A stretch of DNA of 64,000 nucleotides, taken from contig NZ_FNCJ01000002.1 of NCBI RefSeq assembly GCF_900100735.1, forward strand, positions 62,001 through 126,000, given 5' to 3'. Origin of the DNA: Paraburkholderia phenazinium. Lineage in GTDB: Bacteria > Pseudomonadota > Gammaproteobacteria > Burkholderiales > Burkholderiaceae. Below are positions 1 to 8,978 of the stretch, in pieces (the first letter of the stretch is position 1; each line of letters opens with the position of its first letter). The notes under the pieces were generated by a model. That model was not told where the DNA came from. It ran no database searches and saw nothing but the letters and a program-made list of their open reading frames with translations. A program made the translations under genes and the position numbers.

Positions 1-6
1 GCATGG

Positions 7-40
7 GACCAGAGTAAGCGCTGAAGCGCTAACTCTGGTC
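7..40 (+). promoter_or_regulatory. Interrupted inverted repeat just before the RBS of the dioxygenase gene
   Basis: Nine-base arms (GACCAGAGT and ACTCTGGTC) enclose two self-complementary AGCGCT hexamers. The second arm ends 4 bases before the AGGAGA ribosome binding site at 45-49. It could be an operator or a 5'-UTR hairpin controlling translation. There is no U-tract, so it is not a standard terminator. What lies upstream is outside the window. Confidence 0.5.
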
Positions 41-53
41 GACAGGAGACAAA

Positions 54-1247
54 ATGGGCCAGCAACGCTCCCGCCTGGATACAGGGCGCCGGAAACCGTA
101 CCGCGAGAAGGATTGCTCGCTTGACGACTTTCTCGCCGTATTGCACGAGCATCGCGATGCGGTTCGAGCCGAATACTCAGACGGTACGCGTGAGAACGTG
201 CCGATCTACGATTGCATCGGGTTAAGCCGAGTACTCGAGGATGCGGCGCGTCGCACGGAGCTGCAAATCGAGTGGGCGGACGTTCTCGAACACGGTGCGG
301 GTGTTCTGGTGTTGAAGCGCGCCTTTCCCGACACCGCGCCGATCGACGATGCAACGGCGGTCTTCGAGGCCATCATCCAGACCGAGCGAGAAGCGGGGGG
401 CGAAGCAGCCGATCATTTTGCCAAGGCGGGGGCCAACGACAGAATATGGAATGCGCAGCAAAAGCTTTGCTTGCGCGCTCCGTCCGTATTCGCCCGTTAC
501 TACGCCAACCCGATGCTGGTTGCCGCATCGCAAGCATGGCTCGGCCCCTGCTTTCAGGTGACCTCGCAGGTGAACGTCGTGCGTCCCGGCGGAGACGCAC
601 AACAGGCGCACCGTGACTACCATCTCGGGTTCCAGACCGTAGCGGAGGCCGAGCGCTATCCGGCGCACGTCCATACCATGTCTGCTTTCCTGACACTGCA
701 AGGTGCTGTCGCACACAGCGATATGCCCGTGGAAAGCGGGCCCACCAAGCTGCTGCCATTCTCGCAACGGTACGCGCAGGGCTATCTTGCATGGCGACGG
801 CAGGACTTTCGAAACTACTTCGAGTCAAACTATGTTCAGTTGTCCCTCGAGAAAGGCGATGTGATTTTCTTCAGTCCTGCGCTTTTTCATGCGGCAGGGG
901 CGAACCGGACGGCAAGCGTTCAACGCATGGCAAATCTGCTGCAGATTTCCTCGGCCTACGGTCGCGCAATGGAATCGTTGGATCGCACAACAATGTGCGA
1001 AGTCCTCTATCCGGTCCTGCTGGACAACCTCGCCACATCAAGGATGACCGAAGCTGAAGCCGACGCGGTCATTGCATCGTGCGCCGAGGGGTATCCGTTT
1101 CCCACCAACCTTGATAGTGACCCGCCTGTTGGCGGCCTTGCGCCGGAAAGCCAGCAAATGTTGTTCGCCCGGGCGCTCCGCGAGTCATGGGCGGCCGATA
1201 CGTTTGCCGCAGCCCTGCGTCGGCAAGCGGTAAAGCGGGGGGCCTGA
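54..1247 (+). CDS. Phytanoyl-CoA dioxygenase (PhyH) family protein
   Basis: Probable cytoplasmic Fe(II)/2-oxoglutarate-dependent oxygenase of 397 residues. The start is fixed by AGGAGA with 4-5 bases spacing. The iron-binding HxD motif is seen at about residues 186-188 (AHRDYH). A distal His sits near 279 (LFHAAGANR), with an Arg a few residues later that fits the 2-oxoglutarate clamp. The N-terminal 100 residues are poorly conserved and the jelly-roll region covers roughly 110-310. The family hydroxylates small molecules, lipids or amino acids in secondary metabolism, and the substrate cannot be read from sequence. No partner gene is visible: upstream is cut off by the window edge and the downstream neighbour is convergent. 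The fold-level call is firm; the function is open. Confidence 0.85.
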   Translation: MGQQRSRLDTGRRKPYREKDCSLDDFLAVLHEHRDAVRAEYSDGTRENVPIYDCIGLSRVLEDAARRTELQIEWADVLEHGAGVLVLKRAFPDTAPIDDATAVFEAIIQTEREAGGEAADHFAKAGANDRIWNAQQKLCLRAPSVFARYYANPMLVAASQAWLGPCFQVTSQVNVVRPGGDAQQAHRDYHLGFQTVAEAERYPAHVHTMSAFLTLQGAVAHSDMPVESGPTKLLPFSQRYAQGYLAWRRQDFRNYFESNYVQLSLEKGDVIFFSPALFHAAGANRTASVQRMANLLQISSAYGRAMESLDRTTMCEVLYPVLLDNLATSRMTEAEADAVIASCAEGYPFPTNLDSDPPVGGLAPESQQMLFARALRESWAADTFAAALRRQAVKRGA

Positions 1248-1347
1248 CGTAGGCTCACGCCAAAGCACCGGGCGTGGGCACGGGAAGATTCGGTTCATAG
1301 CCGCTCATATAGAGGTCACACAGGTGCACGGCCGGGGCGAGGACATA

Positions 1348-4300
1348 TCACGGAAGTCTGAGCAGGCCGCTCTTCACTTCGATGTGCCCCTTCGAAGAAA
1401 GATTGGCGATCGCGAGCCCGACTCGCGCTTCCGCGTCTGCTGGGGTACGGGACATGCCGATAAGCCGGCAAACGGATTTCGCAACGTCGACCTGCGGTGC
1501 GCTACCGACCTGATTCAGGACGTGTAATACGCCGTTGCCGAGTTCTTGCAGGCACACATCATCGACTCTACGCCGCGATGTCTCATCCTCTGAGGCCTCA
1601 CGGAATCCGGCCCACACGAGCGGATTTACGCCCACTGGCCAGTAGAAGGTAACTTCGCCCTCAGAAGTTTTGCCAACCTGATGTGGAGTCAGCATTCGGA
1701 GCCTGTCTACGATTCGTGGCCCAGTGCGCTCTAAGCCCCAAGCCCTAGCAATCCTGCGGTGGAGGACACTTTCGTGGACCGGGCCTTCAGCCTCGATGAT
1801 CAACATCAATTGGTCCGTCAACTTGCGGCTGTGGGCAAGGTCGTAAAAGTGATCAGGTTGACCTCCGGGCGGGGTAAGCATTTGATACTTCGGCACAGCC
1901 GCAGTGATGTCGGATTCGCTGACCAACGCATCCGCGGCGTAGATGATGTTGTCAATGTCGACATCTATCTCTGCGGGTTCGACTAGGGTTTCAACTGGCA
2001 ACGCACCCTCGTTCGGATCTGTTTCGAGTTCCTTGTTCAGGCGAGCGAGTAAACTCTGTACTTCGACCTCCGGATTTAGCCACCAGTCAGTCGACCAAAT
2101 CCGATGCAGTTGCCAACCTAGGCCTTCGAGAACCACTTGTCGCAGACGATCTCGATCCCGCGCGGTCGCGCCGGAGTGATAGGCCCTGCCGTCGCACTCG
2201 ATACCGATGAGGTAGCGGCCGGGTGCTCTCGGATCCACTACGCCAATGTCGATGCGGTAACCAGAACAACCGACTTGCGGATGCACGACCCAGTTATGGT
2301 TTCGCAGCACTTTGATGACCTGCACCTCGAACGGGCTATCCGGCTCCATGCCAGTCGGCAGGGATTGCTCCAGTAAGGCACGGGGTCCCTTCAGTGCAAA
2401 CTCGAGATAGTGCTTTAGATCGCGCACACCTGCAGCGCGAACGCGAGACAGGTCGATCTGCTCTGGGCGCAGCGTACTGAATATGACGACCTGTTCTCGC
2501 GCTCGAGAGACTGCCACATTGAGCCGGCGCTGACCGCCTTCGCTATTGAGCGGGCCAAAATTCATAGTCATCTTTCCTGCCGCGTCCGGTCCGTACGTGA
2601 TCGAGAAGAAAATGACATCGCGCTCATCCCCTTGAACGTTTTCCAAGTTCTTGACGAACAAAGGCTCTCGCGATTGTGCCGAGACGGCTTTGTCCAGTTG
2701 AGCATTGCTTCGACGCCGGGCGTCCAGCAACGACTCGATCAGAGACTGTTGAGGTTGATTGAATGTCACGACACCCAGAGTCAGGTGCTGCCGGTTCTTG
2801 TCCAGGAAATGCTGTTCAATGCCACGAATGATTGCCTCGGCTTCCGCTCGATTTGTACGACTGCCACCACGATCATATACACCGGCGACGCACTCCAGAC
2901 GTACCGCTATATCATCCGTAACAGGGGACGGGAAGGTAATGAGTTGGGAGTCATAGTAGGTGACGTTGCTGAACGTAATCAGGCTTTCGTGTCTGCTGCG
3001 ATAGTGCCACTGCAGGCGCCGTCGATTCATTCCAGCACCCAGGCACTCGTCTAGGATGCTTTCGAGATCTTCTACCTGGCCATCATCGCCGGCGCCATCA
3101 TCGATCTCCGCGGATTTGCTGAAAAAGCTAGTCGGCGGAAGTTGCTTTGTGTCTCCGACCACGACCAATTGCTTGCCACGCGCGATAGCGCCAACAGCAT
3201 CCCATACAGGAATTTGCGAGGCTTCATCGAATACGACAACGTCGAACTGTGCATGGCCGGCATCCAGGTATTGGGCGACTGACAATGGCGACATCAACAG
3301 GCAGGGCTTCAATTTGGGCAGTAGCGTCGGAAGGCCATGCATCAGCTGGCGCACCGGAGTATGGCGAGTCTTCTTTTGCAACTCACGCCGTAACAGACCA
3401 AGTTCACTTTCGGAACTGATGACCATCCCCTTGGCACTCGGAACCTTGCCTGCGAGCGTCGCGGCGACGTATTGGGCAGTCAACCTTTGAAACTGTTCAT
3501 CTGATTGTCGGAATTCATGGATCTTGCGCTCGTGGTCGGCACTCGAGAAGGTACGCAGTGTCGGATCGTTGTCAATGACCTTTTTGACCCACCAGTTCTC
3601 GTAGCTGAACTCGAAATGCTCCACAACTCGATCAAGTGGAACACGGCCGCTTTCTAGCGATGTCACTAAACCCTGTAGTCCCAGGTGCATGGCTTGCTCG
3701 CGCACCTGTCGCCACAGACACCACGACATAAATTGGCTCTTCGCGCGATGCCACCTGGCCGTCACGTCCGAAATACGCTCCAGTGCGCCGCTGGCATCAG
3801 ACGGACCCTGCAGTGGCCTCGTAGGCTGAGACAACGATTCCACTGTTGTGAGTTGAGCGCGCAGTTCGCGCCAACTGTCTCGATAGGCCAGTAGCGTCCG
3901 ACCCAATGTGGCACCCGGCTGAAGCAAGGCACGGTTGTCTACCACAAGTGCCTGTAGTCGGGTTCGCAGTTGCGCCGCTGCCTCCGAGTCTCCTGCAACC
4001 AGGGTGGCGGCATCAGAGAAGCTCTGCGCCCATTGTTCGTGCCGCGATACCTGGTCCCAGTTGGTCTTCACACCGTTGAACGTGTCCTGCAGAAGTTGCT
4101 GAGCCTCGATCTTAAGTGTCTGGAGTTGCTCATCTTCCGCGTTCACCCCGGCTAGGTGAGGGAGCATCGCCACGACGGCTTCGTCGGTCGGGCGTTTCCC
4201 ATCGGACCGGTAGCTTGCCAATTTTCCGCGGGTAGCTCGTTTGTCCAAGACCGATTTCGGCCACCAAGTGCTTGTGGCTCGCGTCCATTCTTCTTTGAGT

Positions 4301-7300
4301 GATTTGCTGCTGAGCTCGGACAACTGCTCGGCCCAACCAGTGTCAAGCTTGTTCCAATGTTCATTGCGAGCCCTCCCGTGACGGGCAAGCGACTGAAGTT
4401 TTATTCGGGAGTCTGCGTCGTGTGCGCGGACGGCGACGCCTAGCGGAACCTGCGGCGCACCCAGCAATATATCCACTAGTCGGTCGAGTCTCTCGTAGCC
4501 TTCAAGGCTTAGACCCGAGGTCGGTGATCCCACCACACTTTCGGTTTCGGTAGCGCTTCCCTTGAACACATGAACGGCATGCTCGAGAGCTTGGGTGGCC
4601 GCTAATAGATTATCTTGCCAGGTTGGAGTCCATTCGATTTTGCCGACATGCTCAAGTGGATGGCCATGCAGCGCAACAAGCGCGCTGGATAGGGTCGTCA
4701 TCCGCTTGGCAGTTTCACGCAGGTTCTCAAGTTCGTTGTAACCGTGAGTCGATGGGTCCGCCCACGGCATGGGAGAGGCGTCTTCGCCTGTGTGCTGAAT
4801 GCATGTCCCAATGGCTTGATAGACCGTCAGCCCATTACGATGCGAACGGTGCAGTGACTCCACAAGGTGATTAAGATCTTGGCGAAGCTGTCCAAGGCGC
4901 TCGGCTTCCCGTGCCCATTCTTCACCTGTTCGCTGACCGTTGAAGTCCAGAGCGTTGCCGAGTTGTTGTAGCACTTCGGACTTGCGTGTCTTGGATGAAT
5001 GCAGCTCAAGACAGAACGGTCCCAATCCGATGCTTGCTAGTCGGCGATGCACGACTTCCAGGGCTGCCATCTTCTCGGACACAAAAAGCACCGTCTTGCC
5101 CTTTGCCAGCAGATGGGCGATGAGATTCGTGATGGTCTGGCTCTTGCCAGTTCCTGGCGGCCCTTCGAGGACCAGATCTCGCCCAGAGTCGACGATGCAG
5201 ATGGCCTTGAGCTGCGACGAATCCGAAAGCATGGGCGTGAAAAGATCTTGCGGCTTGTGAGTTTCGTCGAGCCGGTCAAAGCGCTCGTCGGTCTCGTCCT
5301 TTTCGAAGGCCTGCCCAGGGTTGTCTATCAGGTGCTTCACTACCCGATTTGCTTTGAGCTGCTCCGTTCGGTCCTGAAGGTCTTTCCACATCAGATACTT
5401 CGTAAACGAGAAGATACCGAGGTGGGCGTGCTCGACCACCTCCCATTTGGGGATCTCGCGTATGGCCAGCCGGAAGGCTTGCAATACTTTTCCGACGTCT
5501 ACGCCCTTGCTGTCCGTCGGTACGACGTCCAACCCGGGGACGCGCATCTCAAAGTTCGTGCGCAGCATTTGGAGCAGTGTCGGATTGATGATTGTCTCGT
5601 CGTCGTGCCGACTGAGTCTGAATCCGGTTCGTACCGATTGCCGCTGCAGAGAAACGGGGACGAGGAGGATAGGCGCCTGATGCACCGATTCGGCGCTTTC
5701 GGTCTCGGTCCATTGCAGCATGCCTAGGGCGAGGTAAAGGGTATTGGCTCCCCCTTCCTCTAGCCCTGTGCGCGCAGCGCTGAAGATGGTCAGCAAATTG
5801 CCGTCCAGCGCCTCCTGAGCCACCCGGGCGATGAGTTCATTGTTGCTGAGGGCCTCGAGCGCCATGTCGTCCAGCGGTGTGCGGCCACCGCGGCTGGCGT
5901 GAACCTCGGCCATACGTGGATCCTTGCCCTCCATCAGGTTGGGCAAGGGGCGAACGCGAAACTCGATGCCGTCGGCGATGGCGTCCTCTAGTTTGCCCAG
6001 ATCCGGGGCGACCAGTTGTAGGGTCGATTTGGTCGTCTTGAAGTTGAGCAAGCGATTGCGAAGCGTCAGGTCAAGCAGCCGTGCTTTCCATTTTGAGAGC
6101 CGACCTTCGGGCGTTTCGTCTGCTCCAATGTCCAACGGGGTGAGAAATTCAGGATCGAGCGGTGGGAGTTGCGGTGTCGGTTCGATCGCCTCGGGAGCCT
6201 CGGCTTCGTCCATCTCTGAGCGCTTGATACCTGTCACCCTGGAAGGCAGTGGTTTGATTTGAAGCTCGCGGGCACGATGAATGTCCACCGCGTAGCGGAA
6301 AGTACCTTCTCCCAGAAGGTGCGCCGATCCTTGCTCCAGCGCGATTCGTAGGGAGGGGCGGTGACTCGGATGTTGCGCAATTCCAGTGGTCTCGAACACA
6401 AGGAACTCACCGCTGTCCACGCGCTTGCGCACAGCCTGAACGTCGTCTGTGAGCGGGTCGGGGAAGCAGGCTTGGTGCAGCCACACCCCGACCCACGCGT
6501 GACCATCCTTGATCAGGATGACCGGTCGCAATCCGGCCTGCTCCATGCAGGAGGAGAAGAGCATAGCCAAATCGAGGCACGTCGCCACTCGACTCTCGAG
6601 AATGCGGTCCGGTGTGCGGATCTTCTGTCCATCAACGCCGAATGAGGCGGGTGGCTCCGAGTATTGGAAATTTTCAGCGGCAAGCGTGCTGTAGATTGCC
6701 GAGACCTGTTTCCAGACCACGTCGCGAGTCTTGGATTGATACCCATTCATCGACAGGTCATTATGCTGGTCGCGAAGCAGCTTCGACGCTTTGCCGATGA
6801 GGATGTCGATAGCGGGATTGTTCGGCATCGAAAAGGCCGCCAGCAATTCAGGCAGTGCTCGCGTACCCGCCCATTGGTCATAGGCGAGCACCTCAACGAT
6901 CTGGCTGACGCGAGCCAGTTCGGTATCTCCCGTTTGGGCAACCACCGTGATCGATGCAGTTACTGCTTCTTGGAGATCGGCCAGGTAGCTGTGGTCGGGC
7001 GCCAAATCCAGTGGAGAAATGCGCCTGCTTTCATCCGGCGCGAGCTTTGCAAACCGAAGCTTTGTGCTTTGGGCAAACCGTGGATTGCAGTTGATCAAGA
7101 TCTCGACATCGTCTAGATGTGTCTTGAAGCGGCTGGTAACGCGCAATGCGCGTACTACCGGCACGGAATTCTGGATCGAGGCGTAGCCAAGCGTCGGGTC
7201 TGCTTCGATCTCCAAGAGGAGAGTGTTGGGAGCTTCTGGCTCCGCATTACTGTTTGTTTGGTCCAACTCTTGCGGGTTGTTCGCCGCCCCCGTTTCCTGC

Positions 7301-7317
7301 TCTTGTTGGCTATTCAT
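1348..7317 (-). CDS. Giant DUF4011 / SF1 helicase / MTES_1575-type nuclease / DUF3320 protein
   Basis: A 1989-residue multidomain protein. Near residues 247-280 a transglutaminase-like Cys...His segment (ATCLDLAM ... DGHAWVGVWL) lies in the N-terminal part typical of DUF4011 proteins. An SF1 helicase follows, with Walker A GPPGTGKS near 717, Walker B FDEASQIP near 1362, GDTKQLPPTSFF just after it, HYRSRHES near 1437, QGDERDVIFFS near 1565 and LNVAVSRARE near 1600. At about 1690-1745 is a Vsr/DUF559-like restriction-endonuclease fold with ECDGRAYHSG, a DRDRLRQ stretch and HRIWSTDWW. DUF3320 closes the protein at about 1820-1870. This architecture is reported as defence-associated (the Hhe type, DUF4011-helicase-Vsr). 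The helicase and nuclease motifs appear intact. The start ATG has GAGGGG upstream. It sits beside AT-rich DNA, which suggests an accessory island. Confidence 0.9.
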   Translation of the reverse strand: MNSQQEQETGAANNPQELDQTNSNAEPEAPNTLLLEIEADPTLGYASIQNSVPVVRALRVTSRFKTHLDDVEILINCNPRFAQSTKLRFAKLAPDESRRISPLDLAPDHSYLADLQEAVTASITVVAQTGDTELARVSQIVEVLAYDQWAGTRALPELLAAFSMPNNPAIDILIGKASKLLRDQHNDLSMNGYQSKTRDVVWKQVSAIYSTLAAENFQYSEPPASFGVDGQKIRTPDRILESRVATCLDLAMLFSSCMEQAGLRPVILIKDGHAWVGVWLHQACFPDPLTDDVQAVRKRVDSGEFLVFETTGIAQHPSHRPSLRIALEQGSAHLLGEGTFRYAVDIHRARELQIKPLPSRVTGIKRSEMDEAEAPEAIEPTPQLPPLDPEFLTPLDIGADETPEGRLSKWKARLLDLTLRNRLLNFKTTKSTLQLVAPDLGKLEDAIADGIEFRVRPLPNLMEGKDPRMAEVHASRGGRTPLDDMALEALSNNELIARVAQEALDGNLLTIFSAARTGLEEGGANTLYLALGMLQWTETESAESVHQAPILLVPVSLQRQSVRTGFRLSRHDDETIINPTLLQMLRTNFEMRVPGLDVVPTDSKGVDVGKVLQAFRLAIREIPKWEVVEHAHLGIFSFTKYLMWKDLQDRTEQLKANRVVKHLIDNPGQAFEKDETDERFDRLDETHKPQDLFTPMLSDSSQLKAICIVDSGRDLVLEGPPGTGKSQTITNLIAHLLAKGKTVLFVSEKMAALEVVHRRLASIGLGPFCLELHSSKTRKSEVLQQLGNALDFNGQRTGEEWAREAERLGQLRQDLNHLVESLHRSHRNGLTVYQAIGTCIQHTGEDASPMPWADPSTHGYNELENLRETAKRMTTLSSALVALHGHPLEHVGKIEWTPTWQDNLLAATQALEHAVHVFKGSATETESVVGSPTSGLSLEGYERLDRLVDILLGAPQVPLGVAVRAHDADSRIKLQSLARHGRARNEHWNKLDTGWAEQLSELSSKSLKEEWTRATSTWWPKSVLDKRATRGKLASYRSDGKRPTDEAVVAMLPHLAGVNAEDEQLQTLKIEAQQLLQDTFNGVKTNWDQVSRHEQWAQSFSDAATLVAGDSEAAAQLRTRLQALVVDNRALLQPGATLGRTLLAYRDSWRELRAQLTTVESLSQPTRPLQGPSDASGALERISDVTARWHRAKSQFMSWCLWRQVREQAMHLGLQGLVTSLESGRVPLDRVVEHFEFSYENWWVKKVIDNDPTLRTFSSADHERKIHEFRQSDEQFQRLTAQYVAATLAGKVPSAKGMVISSESELGLLRRELQKKTRHTPVRQLMHGLPTLLPKLKPCLLMSPLSVAQYLDAGHAQFDVVVFDEASQIPVWDAVGAIARGKQLVVVGDTKQLPPTSFFSKSAEIDDGAGDDGQVEDLESILDECLGAGMNRRRLQWHYRSRHESLITFSNVTYYDSQLITFPSPVTDDIAVRLECVAGVYDRGGSRTNRAEAEAIIRGIEQHFLDKNRQHLTLGVVTFNQPQQSLIESLLDARRRSNAQLDKAVSAQSREPLFVKNLENVQGDERDVIFFSITYGPDAAGKMTMNFGPLNSEGGQRRLNVAVSRAREQVVIFSTLRPEQIDLSRVRAAGVRDLKHYLEFALKGPRALLEQSLPTGMEPDSPFEVQVIKVLRNHNWVVHPQVGCSGYRIDIGVVDPRAPGRYLIGIECDGRAYHSGATARDRDRLRQVVLEGLGWQLHRIWSTDWWLNPEVEVQSLLARLNKELETDPNEGALPVETLVEPAEIDVDIDNIIYAADALVSESDITAAVPKYQMLTPPGGQPDHFYDLAHSRKLTDQLMLIIEAEGPVHESVLHRRIARAWGLERTGPRIVDRLRMLTPHQVGKTSEGEVTFYWPVGVNPLVWAGFREASEDETSRRRVDDVCLQELGNGVLHVLNQVGSAPQVDVAKSVCRLIGMSRTPADAEARVGLAIANLSSKGHIEVKSGLLRLP

Positions 7318-7336
7318 TGGCCCCTCGTTAGTGTTC

Positions 7337-7588
7337 TTACATTTTTAAGTGTTTTCTGTATTTTAGCGGTGAAATGTGCGCGTCCTCTGGAAGACCGTAT
7401 GTGGTCAGTGACCACACTGGCAGAACCATTCTAGGCGACGCGTGAAGGAGTTCTCGCGCTTGGGCATCAGCGGAAACCCTTGGGGCTAGCTTGAGAGCGG
7501 CGACGCTGGAGAGCCGAGGGAAAGCTGCGGCTACCTCGACGTTGTTGGGCAAATTTTCCAAGGATGACTTTTTCGAGAATTTTGTCAC
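7337..7588 (-). CDS. Possible small ORF directly upstream of the DUF4011 helicase gene
   Basis: An 83-codon frame beginning with GTG. A GAGGTG ribosome binding site lies 7 bases before it, and the stop is 19 bases before the helicase start, so it could be co-transcribed with and translationally linked to the helicase. I recognise no domain. The C-terminal half is basic. The sequence around it contains competing frames, so it may equally be the helicase 5' leader region carrying the 7401-7415 palindrome. Support comes from the ribosome binding site and spacing only. Confidence 0.3.
   Translation of the reverse strand: MTKFSKKSSLENLPNNVEVAAAFPRLSSVAALKLAPRVSADAQARELLHASPRMVLPVWSLTTYGLPEDAHISPLKYRKHLKM
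7401..7415. promoter_or_regulatory. Perfect 7-bp-arm palindrome upstream of the helicase gene
   Basis: GTGGTCA-G-TGACCAC lies about 85 bases before the helicase start. It is an operator candidate if the small frame spanning it is not coding. No cognate regulator is seen nearby. Confidence 0.3.
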
Positions 7589-7924
7589 CCAAGGACACCT
7601 CTTTGAGACCAGCTCTATCGATCCGTTTCGGAAAAGACGTCCAAATCATTGATTTATAGGCGTGCCAAAGACAACTTTTCTTAGATCTAGCGTTTGACCG
7701 CAATAATGGGGAGATGCTGCATGCGACCCACAACAACCAGCCGAAGCTTGTAAGCAAGGCATGGAATACGTTGGCGGGGTAGCACAGTGCGCCGAAATCC
7801 CGGCACTCAAGCAGAGATGGTGTAGGTCAGCACTTTCTAAGTGCTCAGAACGTCGCAGGTCTACCAGAATCCCCGCAACAGTGAAGCTTGAACGATTGTC
7901 GTCGAGGAAAAATAACAGAGGATT
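7589..7924. other. Intergenic stretch without a supported gene
   Basis: Between the helicase operon and the AT-rich membrane gene. It holds a 7-bp-arm hairpin at 7829-7845 (AGCACTT-TCT-AAGTGCT) and short competing frames without good ribosome binding sites. Composition changes from GC-rich to AT-rich near 7900, which looks like an island internal boundary. Confidence 0.4.
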
Positions 7925-8764
7925 TTATTTTTTGCGGGCGTAATTATCGATTTTGTATTGAAGAAGAAACCAAAGAATAAAGATTGATAAAAATAGTGCA
8001 GATATTATTATTGTTGTCAGAAAAATAAATTTCCCGATTGGTCCATCTATCCGAATTCCAATTAAAAGTGATACAACTAAGGATGGCATCCAAATAAATG
8101 GCTGCATAGCAAAAATCCGACCTCGGTATCTCAACGCACTAAGCGCATGGAGGCAGCCCGTGTGCTCGACGAACACCCAGTCAACTTCTATAAAATTGCG
8201 TTGTTCCATTAGCGATCGTGGGTTCGAAATCGCGATGTCACCGTATTTTATGGTTCTCCACTCCCCGTTCCGGTGTTTCCAGCCATCGTAGGTATATCGT
8301 CCGCCCTGTATAAGTGACACATCTGAGGAGTTGTGGGCCCCATTGACCAGAACAAAGCAACGTTTTTCCTCATTGGAAGAAAGTACTCCGTAATTCGAAT
8401 GTTCGCGCCTGGCAACGAGGTAGACACGCCCATCAGCCCGCCCTCTTATTAACCCGCTTTCAAGTATTGATTCGGCGCCTTTCTTACTCGTGAAGTGATA
8501 TAAATCGTTCGAGTCTGGCTCTGGATTTGATGCCTTTGGAAAGTAAACAAGGCAGTAAAGCATCAGTGAGAACGAAAATCCAATTATCGACGATATAAAG
8601 ATATACCCAATCCACCCCGCTATTGAATTGGTCGAGGTACAAGTGATTGATGTTAGTGCGCATGATCCGCCGACAATGGCAAGAAAAGCGGCTGGAACTT
8701 CTGGGTGAGAAAGGCGATAACATGCCCTCGAAATTGCATTTTTGTAATCTGTGATGCTGGGCAT
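7925..8764 (-). CDS. AT-rich four-helix membrane protein with a possible ADP-ribosyltransferase-like (HYD1/TreTu-type) domain
   Basis: 279 residues. Two hydrophobic helices at about 24-42 and 49-75, a soluble block at 80-215, and two more helices at about 222-238 and 244-270. The soluble block opens with LYHFTSKKGAESILESGLI and then DGRVYL. This resembles the opening strand-helix-strand (HYT...GI..SGxI...xVYL) of small ADP-ribosyltransferase-fold toxins and related domains. His90 would be the NAD-contacting residue; a catalytic Glu is not certain (E193 or E200 are candidates). Base composition is strikingly AT-rich compared with both flanks, a sign of recent transfer. The ribosome binding site is weak. 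No immunity or partner gene is obvious, but it lies next to a defence-type helicase. The membrane topology is well supported; the catalytic domain call is tentative. Confidence 0.65.
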   Translation of the reverse strand: MPSITDYKNAISRACYRLSHPEVPAAFLAIVGGSCALTSITCTSTNSIAGWIGYIFISSIIGFSFSLMLYCLVYFPKASNPEPDSNDLYHFTSKKGAESILESGLIRGRADGRVYLVARREHSNYGVLSSNEEKRCFVLVNGAHNSSDVSLIQGGRYTYDGWKHRNGEWRTIKYGDIAISNPRSLMEQRNFIEVDWVFVEHTGCLHALSALRYRGRIFAMQPFIWMPSLVVSLLIGIRIDGPIGKFIFLTTIIISALFLSIFILWFLLQYKIDNYARKK

Positions 8765-8816
8765 TTTGTTTGCGAAGTGTCAATGGAGTTTGTGGATGCA
8801 TCATACAATACCTTCG

Positions 8817-8978
8817 ATGGAGGCTGAAAAGATCGCGCCGCTGATCTCCGATCAAAGAGTTCATAATGTCGAGGAAGTTCTGAGAAGTCTACAATCCTTG
8901 GTGAATGCACTTCTCCTACTGGCGATGTTGCCGGAGCTGCCAGAGCAAAAGAGGTTGTTGGCCGGCACGATATCCTGA
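8817..8978 (+). CDS. Small ORF of unknown function (doubtful)
   Basis: A 53-codon frame whose product reads as a short amphipathic helix followed by a Leu-rich segment (NALLLLAMLPELPEQK) and looks more protein-like than the other frames here. There is no ribosome binding site and no recognised family. It may be a remnant of a longer gene in the accessory patch. Confidence 0.2.
   Translation: MEAEKIAPLISDQRVHNVEEVLRSLQSLVNALLLLAMLPELPEQKRLLAGTIS

Noticed and set aside
7774..7876. tRNA-like segment: GCGGGG/CCCCGC ends and an anticodon-arm-like hairpin with UCU loop
   Set aside because: The loop and 5-bp stem resemble an Arg(UCU) anticodon arm, but the overall length is about 103 bases, no T-arm or D-arm pairs properly and the 3' end is not CCA-like. 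At most a decayed relic.
8653..8910. Minus-strand short frames upstream of the AT-rich membrane gene
   Set aside because: They overlap the start of that gene in other frames and lack signals or protein-like composition.
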